DNA of 64,000 nucleotides from contig NC_015943.1 in the NCBI RefSeq assembly GCF_000223905.1, forward strand, positions 1-64,000, given 5' to 3'. Positions 45,172 through 53,922 of this stretch are shown here, piece after piece (the stretch's first letter is position 1; every line of letters starts with the position of its first letter). Both the position numbers and the translations under genes were made by a program. The stretch comes from Haloarcula hispanica ATCC 33960. Lineage in GTDB: Archaea > Halobacteriota > Halobacteria > Halobacteriales > Haloarculaceae. The notes below the pieces were generated by a model. The model ran no database searches, was not told the origin of the DNA, and saw nothing but the letters and a program-made list of their open reading frames with translations.

Positions 45172-46434
45172 ATGTCGAATCAGGTTGTCACTCGGACACT
45201 CAAAGCGAGTATCTGCAACCACTCGCAAGTCTGTGACGACCTCGATTCGCATGGCTTTGCCGCGTCGAAATTGTGGAACGTCGGGCGATGGACAATCTCG
45301 CGTGTCTGGGACGCTATCGGCCACATTCCAGACGCCGACGAACTCTGTTCGTACCTCAAAACCCACGAACGCTATGCAGACTTGCACAGCCAATCTAGTC
45401 AGCGAGTTCTTCAGGAACTCGGTGAGGCGTTCGTCTCGTGGTACGAACAAGACGACCCGGAGGCGAACCCACCCGGCTACCGCAAACACGGCGACGACCA
45501 CCCACGCTCGACGATGACGTGGAAAAACCAGGGCTTCAAACTCGACACGCAGTACAACCGTGTCCGACTTTCCAAGGGCACGAACATGAAAGAGTCGCGC
45601 TACGCCGCCGACTACATACTCTGTGAATACACACTCCAAGCAGACGACCAGACGCTTGACGCTGTTGAAAACGTCCAGACGGTGCGTGCTGTCTGGACTG
45701 GTGAGCAGTGGGAGCTACATTTCGTCTGTAAAACGCGGATTGAGGCGCCTGAGACGCCCGGTGAGAAGACAGCAGGTGTTGACCTCGGTATCTGCAACAC
45801 TGCGGCTGTCTCTGTCGGTGACGAGACGCTGTTGTATCCAGGGAACGCCCTGAAAGAAGACGCTCACTACTTCCGACAGCAGGAATACGACACGGAAGGC
45901 GAGAATGGCCCCAGCGACCACGCAGAGTGGGCACGACAGAAGAAATCCCGGCGACAAGAACACTTCCTACACGCTCTCTCGAAAGACATTGTTGAGCAGT
46001 GTGCTGACCGAGGTGTTGAGACAATTGCAGTCGGCCATCCGAAGAACATCCGTGACGACCAAGACTGGGGACGACACGGCAACAAACGCCTGCACGACTG
46101 GGCGTTTGAAACACTGCTCAACCACATCGAGTACAAAGCCCACGAACGCGGTATCGACGTAGTGCGTGTGGACGAAGCAGGATTGAAAACATCGAAAACC
46201 TGCTGTGACTGTGGGACGGAAGCTAACTCAAACCGGGTTGAACGTGGCCTGTACGTGTGTGCAAACTGCGACTTAGTTGCGAACAGTGACCTGAACGCGG
46301 CAGAGAATATGCGAAAAACGGTAACTCCGAGTCCTGCGAAGGATAGGAGTAACGGCTGCTTGGCTCAGCCATCGGTATACCTGTTCGACAAATCCACGGG
46401 GCAAGTAGCCCCACAAGAACGGGTCGTTCCGTGA
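45172..46434 (+). CDS. tnpB: TnpB RNA-guided nuclease (IS1341 type)
   Basis: 420 aa, full length. RuvC-like catalytic residues are in place: Asp in AGVDLGICNTAAV (about 202), Glu in VETIAVGHPKNI (about 283) and Asp in NSDLNAAENM (about 371). A zinc ribbon CCDCG...CANC lies between the last two. TnpB proteins cut DNA using a guide RNA from the element's right end. Without TnpA, the element depends on another copy for movement. Nothing indicates inactivation. Confidence 0.93.
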   Translation: MSNQVVTRTLKASICNHSQVCDDLDSHGFAASKLWNVGRWTISRVWDAIGHIPDADELCSYLKTHERYADLHSQSSQRVLQELGEAFVSWYEQDDPEANPPGYRKHGDDHPRSTMTWKNQGFKLDTQYNRVRLSKGTNMKESRYAADYILCEYTLQADDQTLDAVENVQTVRAVWTGEQWELHFVCKTRIEAPETPGEKTAGVDLGICNTAAVSVGDETLLYPGNALKEDAHYFRQQEYDTEGENGPSDHAEWARQKKSRRQEHFLHALSKDIVEQCADRGVETIAVGHPKNIRDDQDWGRHGNKRLHDWAFETLLNHIEYKAHERGIDVVRVDEAGLKTSKTCCDCGTEANSNRVERGLYVCANCDLVANSDLNAAENMRKTVTPSPAKDRSNGCLAQPSVYLFDKSTGQVAPQERVVP

Positions 46435-46505
46435 ACCATAATATCCCAATCAAGCGGTGCGGTGCCGTGGGAATCCCACGACTTCAGGCGTGTGGAGGAA
46501 GTCAA
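46300..46505 (+). ncRNA. candidate omega-RNA at the TnpB right end
   Basis: In this family the guide RNA covers the 3' part of tnpB and the right end, and the guide begins just past the element. The two hairpins at about 46468-46503 fit the scaffold, and the guide would start near 46505 (ACCCGATCTCG). Boundaries and expression are inferred. Confidence 0.4.
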
Positions 46506-46646
46506 ACCCGATCTCGTACGGCGAAGACACACGAACTCTCATTCGATTCGTGGTCACTGGCGGTCAGTACACCGGCTCATGAGACGACCAGCCACTAGAA
46601 AGCAACAGGCAGATAGATGTGTATCGATAAAAAATAACGACTCTGA

Positions 46647-46997
46647 ATGACCGCCCTCCGTTCCCTCCAGAACCGAATCCGTCCAGAAGCCACACTACTG
46701 ATGCTGGGGGTGATCGGTGCAGCCACCTATTTTGAATTCATATACCACGGGCCACCAACGGTATATTCCATTGTCCTCTGGATAGTTGTCGTTCCAATGT
46801 TGCTCGCAACGACGGTGGACGGTGTTCAAGATCATCCACTCTATCAGCCGCTTCTGTATGCTGGTTTTGTTCTAGTCGGTACGCTACAGTATCTTGATGG
46901 TCATTGGTTCCTCCTCGCTGGGCTGTTTATCATCTGCGGTGTTCTCGGATTGCTCTCCGTATTTCGTCAGAAGAGGTCTCTCTTCGGGTCAGGATAG
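46647..46997 (+). CDS. four-helix membrane protein (116 aa)
   Basis: MTALRSLQNRIRPEATLLML with hydrophobic segments around residues 16-30, 38-56, 66-82 and 87-105 (WFLLAGLFIICGVLGLLSVF) and a basic C-terminus. Integral membrane protein of unknown function, standing alone between the TnpB element and the conjugation-like module. Confidence 0.7.
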   Translation: MTALRSLQNRIRPEATLLMLGVIGAATYFEFIYHGPPTVYSIVLWIVVVPMLLATTVDGVQDHPLYQPLLYAGFVLVGTLQYLDGHWFLLAGLFIICGVLGLLSVFRQKRSLFGSG

Positions 46998-47308
46998 CTG
47001 GCTCAATCACCCAGACGACAACAAAATTGTTCACCCAATCGCTGGTCAGTATACCAGAGGTGCTCAGTGGTCGCAGAACGTAATCAATCCATCCGTGGCA
47101 CTTCCTACGTCAAATAGTACACTAAACTCCCCCCCAGATGAGTGCCGATAGTCTGTCATAGGCGGTATTCGGCTCGACAGCATGAACGGTGGATACACTT
47201 GAACACACATCTGTCGATGAGTCTGAAGCAGAGGGACATCTGCCTCCAGCTTTCAGCATAACCTTCAGCTCGTGGTCGATACAGCGGGCTACTGCTCACC
47301 GGGGGTTC

Positions 47309-47443
47309 TTAGTCGTCCGAGAGAAAGATACTGTCCTGTTCCGGATGAAAGTAGACTTCCAGAGCCCGAAGTGAACCGGCGTAGGCCGCAATCATCACGA
47401 GCACGAATCCGATCAAGCCGGGAAGGAGGAGTTCCGGTACCAC
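47309..47443 (-). CDS. small membrane protein (44 aa), GTG start
   Basis: VVPELLLPGLIGFVLVMIAA continues YAGSLRALEVYFHPEQDS and ends FLSDD. One hydrophobic helix and an acidic tail. It overlaps, in another frame, the end of the relic frame with the virB6 linker. Weakly supported: no homologue recognised, GTG start, no clear upstream signal. Confidence 0.35.
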   Translation of the reverse strand: MVPELLLPGLIGFVLVMIAAYAGSLRALEVYFHPEQDSIFLSDD

Positions 47444-47690
47444 TGTGCTACGTCTGCCGCATAAAGGATGCTAGTCAGTTTCCGTGACTCTGTGTGGTCA
47501 TCTGGATACAGGTATTCGGAGCCTCTGGTGATTCCCTCGCCCGCACCGCCTCTCGGAGCCACTGCCGACGTGGCTGAGAGGTCCTGGGCCGTGTTGTCGG
47601 TCACGGATGACCCTGACTGGGAGTCGGTAGCACAGGCAACGCTGGATCAGGCTATCAGTGGTCGCAGATGATTTCCACATACCACTGTTA
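47413..47690 (-). pseudogene. orphan VirB6 linker fragment with short tail
   Basis: Bases 47555-47633 match 50123-50201, inside the 606-aa VirB6-like gene, at 78 of 79 positions. They encode the linker VTDNTAQDLSATSAVAP. Reading on, the fragment has its own unrelated tail, GEGITRGSEYLYPDDHTESR ... AQWYRNSSFPA, then a stop. No start codon precedes the linker. It looks like a displaced C-terminal module. Confidence 0.65.
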
Positions 47691-48416
47691 CGTCTCGCCG
47701 ATACCGTCACCGTGGATATTGAGTTTGCCGACGCCCTGGACCTTGTACTCGTCCGGCGGTTCTTCGCCCATATCGAGATAGATATCTCGAATCTGCGCGA
47801 CGAGGTGGGTCAAAACGAGTTTGTGGAACTCGTCCTCGTAGTCGAAGCTCTCGCCGATATCCAGAGCGGGCATTGCGCAGACGATGAGGCTATCGTCCAT
47901 TTCGCGGACGCGCCCAGCGCTGCCGTCGCTACCGTCCTGACACTCGTAACTCAAGGCCACATCGTCGATCTCATCGATACGGTTGTCCGGTGTGATAGTG
48001 AACGCCTTGTAGATACGAGCTGATTCGACTACGACGGATTCTCTGGGGTCCGAGGCGTATTTCGCCGGGTCCTGCAACGCCTTGTAGTAATCCCGGAACT
48101 CCCGGTGGAAGTCATCGAGTTGGTACGCTTTCAGTGCTTCTATTCCCCGCTTGATATGTTCCGGGTCCCACATCGGTTCCAAGATGTCTTCCTCGGGGAA
48201 TTCTTGCTGGGCAGCGTACTTTGCTCGCTCTTCGACTTGGGACATTATTCGCTGTTCTTCTTCTGATCGCTCCTCAGGTTGGTAAGGGTAGTCATCATTA
48301 CCATGAAATACAATCTCTCCATCCAAACCGATCTCGACTTTATGAACGCTACTTTTCTCATCAATGACTTTTATTCCGATTCTACCCTGCTTCTTACCAA
48401 GATATTCTACTTTCAT
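47688..48416 (-). CDS. conserved protein A of the conjugation-like module (242 aa)
   Basis: MKVEYLGKKQGRIGIKVIDE, DGEIVFHGNDDYPYQPEERS, EEQRIMSQVEERAKYAAQQE, EFRDYYKALQDPAKYASDPR and a C-terminus YKVQGVGKLNIHGDGIGET. Acidic, soluble, no recognised domain. It is a paralogue of the protein encoded at 48794-49513, with the same length and the same GKLNIxGDGIG ending. Each follows a gene for a glycine-rich VirB6-like C-terminal segment, an order reminiscent of toxin/immunity pairs (inference). Confidence 0.75.
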   Translation of the reverse strand: MKVEYLGKKQGRIGIKVIDEKSSVHKVEIGLDGEIVFHGNDDYPYQPEERSEEEQRIMSQVEERAKYAAQQEFPEEDILEPMWDPEHIKRGIEALKAYQLDDFHREFRDYYKALQDPAKYASDPRESVVVESARIYKAFTITPDNRIDEIDDVALSYECQDGSDGSAGRVREMDDSLIVCAMPALDIGESFDYEDEFHKLVLTHLVAQIRDIYLDMGEEPPDEYKVQGVGKLNIHGDGIGET

Positions 48417-48422
48417 GTGTTA

Positions 48423-48764
48423 TCAGAAAATGCTGTTATCATTGCTATCCGATCTGCCGCTTCCCCCAGCACCGTCAGATTGGACTCCACCGGTAACGGC
48501 ATCGTATCCAATTTTGACGTCACTGGCCCACATATCAGCTTTGGTGGTGACGGTATCGACGGTGTCGGTGAAGCGAGTGCGGACGCCGTCAGGAATGCGC
48601 TTGGCGAGACCGCCGCCGTATCGCTCGACGCCTTTCTGGGTGGCCCAGCCTGCAGCGCCGCCAACGAGCGCGCCTGGAAGCCCGCCGACGGCGCCGCCAA
48701 CGACTGTGCCGACTGTCTTTGCCGCACCAGATTTGAGCACTTCAGCCGCCAGACTCTGGCCCAC
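48423..48764 (-). CDS. glycine-zipper protein, VirB6 C-terminus-like (113 aa)
   Basis: GTG start. VGTVVGGAVGGLPGALVGGA is a glycine-zipper membrane segment, followed by a polar domain (YGGGLAKRIPDGVRTRFTDT, VTTKADMWASDVKIGYDAVT). In size and pattern it resembles the last ~120 residues of the 606-aa VirB6-like protein (GPAGGAVAGAAVTALGLSGG ... AVSDLTVGSYSEFKESMAQA), but the sequences differ. It may be an orphan alternative C-terminal domain. It ends 6 bases before the 242-aa gene start. Confidence 0.65.
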   Translation of the reverse strand: MGQSLAAEVLKSGAAKTVGTVVGGAVGGLPGALVGGAAGWATQKGVERYGGGLAKRIPDGVRTRFTDTVDTVTTKADMWASDVKIGYDAVTGGVQSDGAGGSGRSDSNDNSIF

Positions 48765-48793
48765 GGAGCCGTCCTCGTGTTTGCCGTTGTGTT

Positions 48794-49513
48794 CTAGGTT
48801 GCGCCAATGCCGTCGCCGACGATGTTGAGTTTCCCGATGCCTTCGACCCGGTATTCGGCTGGCGGGTCTTCGCCCATGTTAAGATAGATGTCCCGTATCT
48901 GGGCCATCAGATGGGACATGATCACGTCGGCAAATTCCTCTTCGTACTCGAACCCATCGGCGAATTCCAGTTCCGGCATCGCGAAGATGAGTTCCTTGTT
49001 GGGATAGGATGGTGGAGAGCCGATGCGGTGTTCACTACCATCGGTGAGTTTGTAGTCGATAACTACATCTGAAACCTCAAGGACTTCACCGTCATCGAAG
49101 TGGACGGCTAGGTTGATGATAATCGACTCCTCGTTAACGGGACTATCGTCGATGTACTGCATCGGGTTTCGAAGGGCGTCGTAGTACTCCCGGAAGTCCT
49201 CCAGGAACTCTTCCATGGGATAGTTGCTGAACGCTTCGATGCCGGCCTTGATATGTTCTGGCCGCCACATCGGGCTCAGGATGTCCGCCTCGGGGAACTC
49301 CTGTTGGGCGGCGAACCGTGCCCGAGCCTCGACCTGGGTCATTATTCGCTGTTCTTCGTCTGTTCGGTCTTCGCGTCTGTGTGGATAGTCGTCAGTTCCG
49401 TGAAATGAAACCTCTCCATCCCAGGAAATTTCTATAGTGTGTCTAAAATCATTCTCATCATACACACTGATGCCGATTCCTTCTTCGTCATGTCCATCAT
49501 GCTGTATTTTCAT
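48794..49513 (-). CDS. conserved protein B of the conjugation-like module (239 aa)
   Basis: MKIQHDGHDEEGIGISVYDE, DGEVSFHGTDDYPHRREDRT, DEEQRIMTQVEARARFAAQQ, FPEADILSPMWRPEHIKAGI, ending YRVEGIGKLNIVGDGIGAT. Paralogue of the 242-aa protein at 47688. Acidic, probably cytosolic. It starts 5 bases after the stop of the 606-aa VirB6-like gene, so it is tightly coupled to it. No known family; a partner or protective role towards the VirB6-like C-terminus is an inference from order. Confidence 0.75.
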   Translation of the reverse strand: MKIQHDGHDEEGIGISVYDENDFRHTIEISWDGEVSFHGTDDYPHRREDRTDEEQRIMTQVEARARFAAQQEFPEADILSPMWRPEHIKAGIEAFSNYPMEEFLEDFREYYDALRNPMQYIDDSPVNEESIIINLAVHFDDGEVLEVSDVVIDYKLTDGSEHRIGSPPSYPNKELIFAMPELEFADGFEYEEEFADVIMSHLMAQIRDIYLNMGEDPPAEYRVEGIGKLNIVGDGIGAT

Positions 49514-49518
49514 GGTTA

Positions 49519-51339
49519 TTAATCGAAGCGATAATCTTCTGTACTGGAACCGGTCTTGGCACCGCTAGAAGCCTCTTCGTAGGCAGTTCTGGCTTGGGCC
49601 ATGCTCTCCTTGAATTCGGAGTAGGAGCCAACGGTCAGGTCTGAGACGGCAGAGACCGTGTTGGAAATGCCGTCTCGAATCCCTTTCTTGTTCATTTGCT
49701 CGCCAGCGAAGGTGATTGTGCCGGCAAGGGCGACAGTCCCGGCGGTGACAGCGAGACCACCAGAGAGTCCGAGTGCGGTGACGGCGGCACCGGCCACCGC
49801 GCCGCCAGCTGGCCCCATCATCTTCCCGAGGAGTTTGCGGCCCGACCCCATTGAATCCTGCTGCATATTTTGCTGGAGGAACTCCCCTCGCTGTTCGGCA
49901 GTAGCGTTTTCGAAGGCCGTGCCGAGTTGCTCTGGGTCGGTGTCGGCATCCATTTCTGTGAGGTCTGGCGGTGACTCTTGCCCACTGTCGTCTGCGCCTC
50001 CACCAGAACTCCCCGATTTCATTTCCGAGACTGGTGCCATCTTGTATGACCCACTGGTTTGAGATGGATTCTCTGGCCGAGTAGTCTCAGTCCTGGACTG
50101 CGAATCAGTACCGCCGCCCTCCGGAGCCACTGCCGACGTGGCTGAGAGGTCCTGTGCCGTGTTGTCGGTCACGGATGACCCTGACTGGGAGTCGGTAGCA
50201 CCGCCCTCCATCGGGACAGTCGATGCGACAACGCCCGTTTGAGACGGTGGCGTCGGGCCTGAACCGCCGGTGCCGCCGGTGCTGCCGATGCCGACTGCAC
50301 CGGTAACTTTGTTTTTGCCCGCGGACAGGCCTTTTGACACTTTACCGGCAGCGGCCCCTGCAGCACCGCCGAGGGAGCCGGCAAACATCATGAAGAGCTG
50401 CACGTTGCTTAGCAGGCACATCGCAGCGATTGCCATGGCCGGCATTGCCATCTGAATCAGTGGGTTCGGCCCGCTGGCGAAGACAGCCGTCGTCGTTCCG
50501 CCCGTGCCACCGCCACTGAACGTTGAGAGCGTTCTGGTGGTGAACTTCGTGCCGACAGCGAAGATCCCGGCAACGAGTATCCCGCCCGGAATCAACATTC
50601 CCGTGGCCTTGAACAGTTGCTCAGCGAGTTCTTTGGCGTACTTGAGCGGCCCGACGTCAGCCACCCAGAAGATGATTAACAGCGGGAACAGCCCGTAGGT
50701 GAGATACACCAGGACCTGCCGGGCGACCAGAACGACGAACAGCACAATCTGAGAGAGCACCACGACGAGCAAAATCCCGATTCCGTACAGCAACATCACG
50801 AACGACCCTACGGAGGTCTGTGCGACGGGATTGCTCGGCAAGCTAGCGTTCAGATTGACGCCTTTGAGGAACAGATCGATGCTCGCGTTGGATATCGAGA
50901 ACGCCCACGCGAAGGCCCCGCGACTGAACAGTGTGCCAGATCCAGGCGGATTGACGATGAACAGCGAGAGCGTCGCTGCCAGCGCGCGTGACATGAACCG
51001 GTACGGATCCATCTTCTCGTTGTCCGGGAACAACTGGAACAGTCCCAGATAGGACAGGCCGAAAATAGTCAACAACGAGAAGTAGATCACCATCGAGAGG
51101 TCCCACATACTCTGGAACTGATCAAGCATCGACGGTTCCAGCTTCAGCATCTCGGAGAGAACGCTTGAAAACAGGATCTCGATGAGTTCGAACACTGCGT
51201 TGAACAGTTGCTCATTAATCCACTGGATGAGGCTCTCAAGCCCGACGTCAACGACCAGCAGCGGAGCTACGAATGGTACAGCCAGCACCTGGCCGTACGT
51301 TGACTCCATCTCCAGACGCTCTGGCCCCGACTCCGCCAT
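49519..51339 (-). CDS. VirB6/TrbL-like polytopic membrane protein 1 (606 aa)
   Basis: Residues 1-360 hold many hydrophobic helices, including the conserved block LFQLFPDNEKMDPYRFMSRA, IVNPPGSGTLFSRGAFAWAF, ARQVLVYLTYGLFPLLIIFW and VGPLKYAKELAEQLFKATGM. The same block occurs in the two upstream genes. A Gly/Ser/Thr-rich linker (about 360-480) contains the segment repeated at 47555. The C-terminal ~125 residues have a hydrophobic glycine-rich hairpin and a helical tail. In bacteria VirB6/TrbL forms the inner-membrane channel of type IV secretion, and some carry variable C-terminal effector domains. Confidence 0.8.
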   Translation of the reverse strand: MAESGPERLEMESTYGQVLAVPFVAPLLVVDVGLESLIQWINEQLFNAVFELIEILFSSVLSEMLKLEPSMLDQFQSMWDLSMVIYFSLLTIFGLSYLGLFQLFPDNEKMDPYRFMSRALAATLSLFIVNPPGSGTLFSRGAFAWAFSISNASIDLFLKGVNLNASLPSNPVAQTSVGSFVMLLYGIGILLVVVLSQIVLFVVLVARQVLVYLTYGLFPLLIIFWVADVGPLKYAKELAEQLFKATGMLIPGGILVAGIFAVGTKFTTRTLSTFSGGGTGGTTTAVFASGPNPLIQMAMPAMAIAAMCLLSNVQLFMMFAGSLGGAAGAAAGKVSKGLSAGKNKVTGAVGIGSTGGTGGSGPTPPSQTGVVASTVPMEGGATDSQSGSSVTDNTAQDLSATSAVAPEGGGTDSQSRTETTRPENPSQTSGSYKMAPVSEMKSGSSGGGADDSGQESPPDLTEMDADTDPEQLGTAFENATAEQRGEFLQQNMQQDSMGSGRKLLGKMMGPAGGAVAGAAVTALGLSGGLAVTAGTVALAGTITFAGEQMNKKGIRDGISNTVSAVSDLTVGSYSEFKESMAQARTAYEEASSGAKTGSSTEDYRFD

Positions 51340-51399
51340 CTAATTCACCTTTTTTCCTTCTCATATTAATATTTTCTATCTGGATATGAAATAATACGG

Positions 51400-52776
51400 T
51401 CAATCGGACGGCCCTCGCTGTGGTCGCGAGCCCGTTTCACTATCCGCCTCGGAATCATCCGGTTCAGCCTGTTGCGCGGATTGTGCTGTCGAGACATCCG
51501 TCAGTGATTGTGCGTTAGGCGACATCGTACTGGAAGACCTACCTGTGCCTGACTTTCCAGCTTTTCCACCCGGCTTGAAGCCGTTTTTCGCACGCTTTTT
51601 GACGCCCTTTTTCGCCTGCTTCATGCTTTTCTTTGCAGTCGCCTTGACGCCCTTCTTGACACCTTTCTTTGCCACCATTTTCCCGCCCTGTCCAGCGACT
51701 GATGCGGCAGCACTTGCACCACTTGTTGCAACCGCGGCACCAGCCTGTGCAATGCCTGTAACAGCAGTTCCGACGGCGCCCAACATCTGTGTCAGCATCA
51801 GGGTCGGGAGGACGAGAATCCCGATGATGATGACGGCCTTGATGAGGAAATTCAGCAGTACATCACCACCACCTGAGCTAGCGAACACACCGCCCTGGAC
51901 TGGTGGTCCCTGCGCTGTTGGGTGGGTCGGTGGCGTCCCACCGGCGAATATCTGACTACTGCCACCGATGAGACCGAGTCCAACGGTAAATACGGCTGCT
52001 ATGAGGACACCACCAGCCAACAGCATTACTGCAGTCTTGAACATCTTCGATGCGAGCTTATTCCCGTATTTCAGTGGCCCGTGGTCGACAACCCAGAGCA
52101 GGATGAGGACCGGGTACAACCCATATGTGACTAGAACTAACACCTGCCGTGCCACGAGCAGGACCAGCAAAATGATCTCAGCGAGAAGTATGACCTTGCC
52201 GATGAGGATACCCACTGCAAGCAACATAAATGGCCCGCTCAGCGCACCAGCGATTGTGCTACTCTGGAAGGAGATAGACGTACCAACTTGACTGAGATAC
52301 CATGTGGAGAGATTATTCGTGACCACAAAGGCCCACGCAAATGCACCCTTCCCAAAGAGATTTGCGCCCCCTCCCGGTGGATTTACAATCCAGATTGATG
52401 TCGTTGCGGCGAGAGCGCGAACACCGAACCGATAGGGATCCGTCTTCTCTGTGCTGGGGAACAGCTGGAACGACCCAAAGACCGATACTGCATACACCAA
52501 AAGCAGTGCGAAATGTATAGTAACGCTGATCTGATATATGGATTCCAACTGCTGGAGGTGCGCAGGACTGATGCGGAGGAACTCATCTATGATATCTGCA
52601 AATAACTTCACGATGAGATCGAATACGGCAGCGAATACGCTATTGGCGAAGTCCCGAAAGGGATCCCTGAGACCGACGAGAGCGAGTGGGACCGACCGTC
52701 CGGTAGCGTCGGAGCCGACAGTGAGAGGCAATTGCGTGTGTTCTCGCACAGACTGGATCCGAAACGCGAGACTCAT
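51400..52776 (-). CDS. VirB6/TrbL-like polytopic membrane protein 2 (458 aa)
   Basis: Membrane part parallels the 606-aa protein: FGSFQLFPSTEKTDPYRFGV, IVNPPGGGANLFGKGAFAWA, ARQVLVLVTYGLYPVLILLW and HGPLKYGNKLASKMFKTAVM. The tail differs: an Ala/Gly hydrophobic stretch, then lysine-rich repeats (KKGVKKGVKATAKKSMKQAK), unusual for an acidic haloarchaeal proteome and possibly nucleic-acid binding, and an acidic end. ATG at 52776. Middle gene of the three-gene VirB6 set. Confidence 0.8.
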   Translation of the reverse strand: MSLAFRIQSVREHTQLPLTVGSDATGRSVPLALVGLRDPFRDFANSVFAAVFDLIVKLFADIIDEFLRISPAHLQQLESIYQISVTIHFALLLVYAVSVFGSFQLFPSTEKTDPYRFGVRALAATTSIWIVNPPGGGANLFGKGAFAWAFVVTNNLSTWYLSQVGTSISFQSSTIAGALSGPFMLLAVGILIGKVILLAEIILLVLLVARQVLVLVTYGLYPVLILLWVVDHGPLKYGNKLASKMFKTAVMLLAGGVLIAAVFTVGLGLIGGSSQIFAGGTPPTHPTAQGPPVQGGVFASSGGGDVLLNFLIKAVIIIGILVLPTLMLTQMLGAVGTAVTGIAQAGAAVATSGASAAASVAGQGGKMVAKKGVKKGVKATAKKSMKQAKKGVKKRAKNGFKPGGKAGKSGTGRSSSTMSPNAQSLTDVSTAQSAQQAEPDDSEADSETGSRPQRGPSD

Positions 52777-52828
52777 TGATTCCCTCCGTTGCAGAATTGT
52801 CGATACGCGTCGGCTGGACAGGGTCCCG

Positions 52829-53827
52829 TCATAACAGATCCATGATTAGTTTGAACCCAACGAAGTCGATCATCAGCAAAGGTGTGATGAGCAAAAAGAA
52901 GTCCTGAATATACTGTGCAAGTTGTCCGTGCGTCGAAAATCTACCATCAGGCAGAGAGTCATCAACCGCGGCCCCGCCGGCAAACGTTCCGCTGGAGGCA
53001 CTATCGTACGTGCTGAAATCAGTCAGCAGTGTACTTGACCAGATTAACGCTGTTACCAATACTCCAAACAGCATTAATTTCGCGCTCACTTTGATGAATT
53101 TCTCACCCATAACATTGACACGCTTCCATGGCCCGACATTCACGAGCTTGAATGCGAGTAAGAGTGGGAGCAACGCGTATGTCACGTAGATTATTAACAT
53201 ACGTAGGACAAGTATCAGTATCAGGCCGAGCCCGGCGATGAGCATAAGACCCACAGCAAGTACTCCCCAGTTGTAGCCGACGTACAGGCCGACCTCATCT
53301 ATTATAGCCCGAGTAATAGTTACGCCAATACTGAGATCATACGATGTTTGATAATACAGCCCGGTGAGTGTGTGCGTGAAGGCAACAAAAAACGCTATTA
53401 ACTCGCGTGAGATGAAAATCACTGCAAAGTACTTTGTCACTTTTTCGAGATGTAGCTGTAGGTCAGCCGAATCCGTTCCCGCGAAATACTGTGCCATCAA
53501 GAGGATGTATAGAAACGACAGGCCAGCCATTGCTACATATGCACTGAATGAGATTTCCCAGAGCGTATTCAATACGCTAACGTCCGCCGGGTTCGGGTAG
53601 AAAAGGAACATCTCATAACCGAGAGAAAATATCGCTGAAAGAGCATCTAGAAGCCCCGAAACGACGTTCGTAAGGAACCATTCGATTCCGTTTTTGAATA
53701 GTTGGTACAGGTCGGGGATGCCCGGGAAGTCAATTTGAAGGAGCAACGCTGCAGGCACCACTGCATGAGTCACAGCAGCCTGCTTCATTGTCGGCTTCGG
53801 CCTTTTTTTGCTCCTGTTAGACGGCAT
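52829..53827 (-). CDS. VirB6-like polytopic membrane protein 3 (332 aa)
   Basis: Shorter relative without a linker domain. Helices include VLNTLWEISFSAYVAMAGLS, LRMLIIYVTYALLPLLLAFK and the conserved LVNVGPWKRVNVMGEKFIKV, matching the VGPLKY block of the other two. It is the first gene of the leftward operon 53827-47688. The 95-base gap to the divergent Lon-like gene is AT-rich, with TATTTAGATATTTATT and AACCTAAAGGTT, and is the likely bidirectional promoter. Confidence 0.75.
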   Translation of the reverse strand: MPSNRSKKRPKPTMKQAAVTHAVVPAALLLQIDFPGIPDLYQLFKNGIEWFLTNVVSGLLDALSAIFSLGYEMFLFYPNPADVSVLNTLWEISFSAYVAMAGLSFLYILLMAQYFAGTDSADLQLHLEKVTKYFAVIFISRELIAFFVAFTHTLTGLYYQTSYDLSIGVTITRAIIDEVGLYVGYNWGVLAVGLMLIAGLGLILILVLRMLIIYVTYALLPLLLAFKLVNVGPWKRVNVMGEKFIKVSAKLMLFGVLVTALIWSSTLLTDFSTYDSASSGTFAGGAAVDDSLPDGRFSTHGQLAQYIQDFFLLITPLLMIDFVGFKLIMDLL

Positions 53828-53922
53828 TTCAAATATTCTACTCGTGTATTTAGATATTTATTCCACTAACCTAAAGGTTATTATATACTAGCTATTACTT
53901 CGTAGATATAGAGGACTGTCCC

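Larger units (their letters stand above)
45020..46505 (+). mobile_element. IS1341-type element (TnpB only)
   Basis: The left part carries the hairpin GCCCACCCG-TTTA-CGGGTGTGGC (45048-45070). The right end after tnpB contains GTGGGAATCCCAC and GACTTC (46480-46485) pairing with GAAGTC (46498-46503), typical subterminal hairpins of IS200/IS605-group ends. No TnpA (Y1) transposase is present. Exact ends are estimates. Confidence 0.75.
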
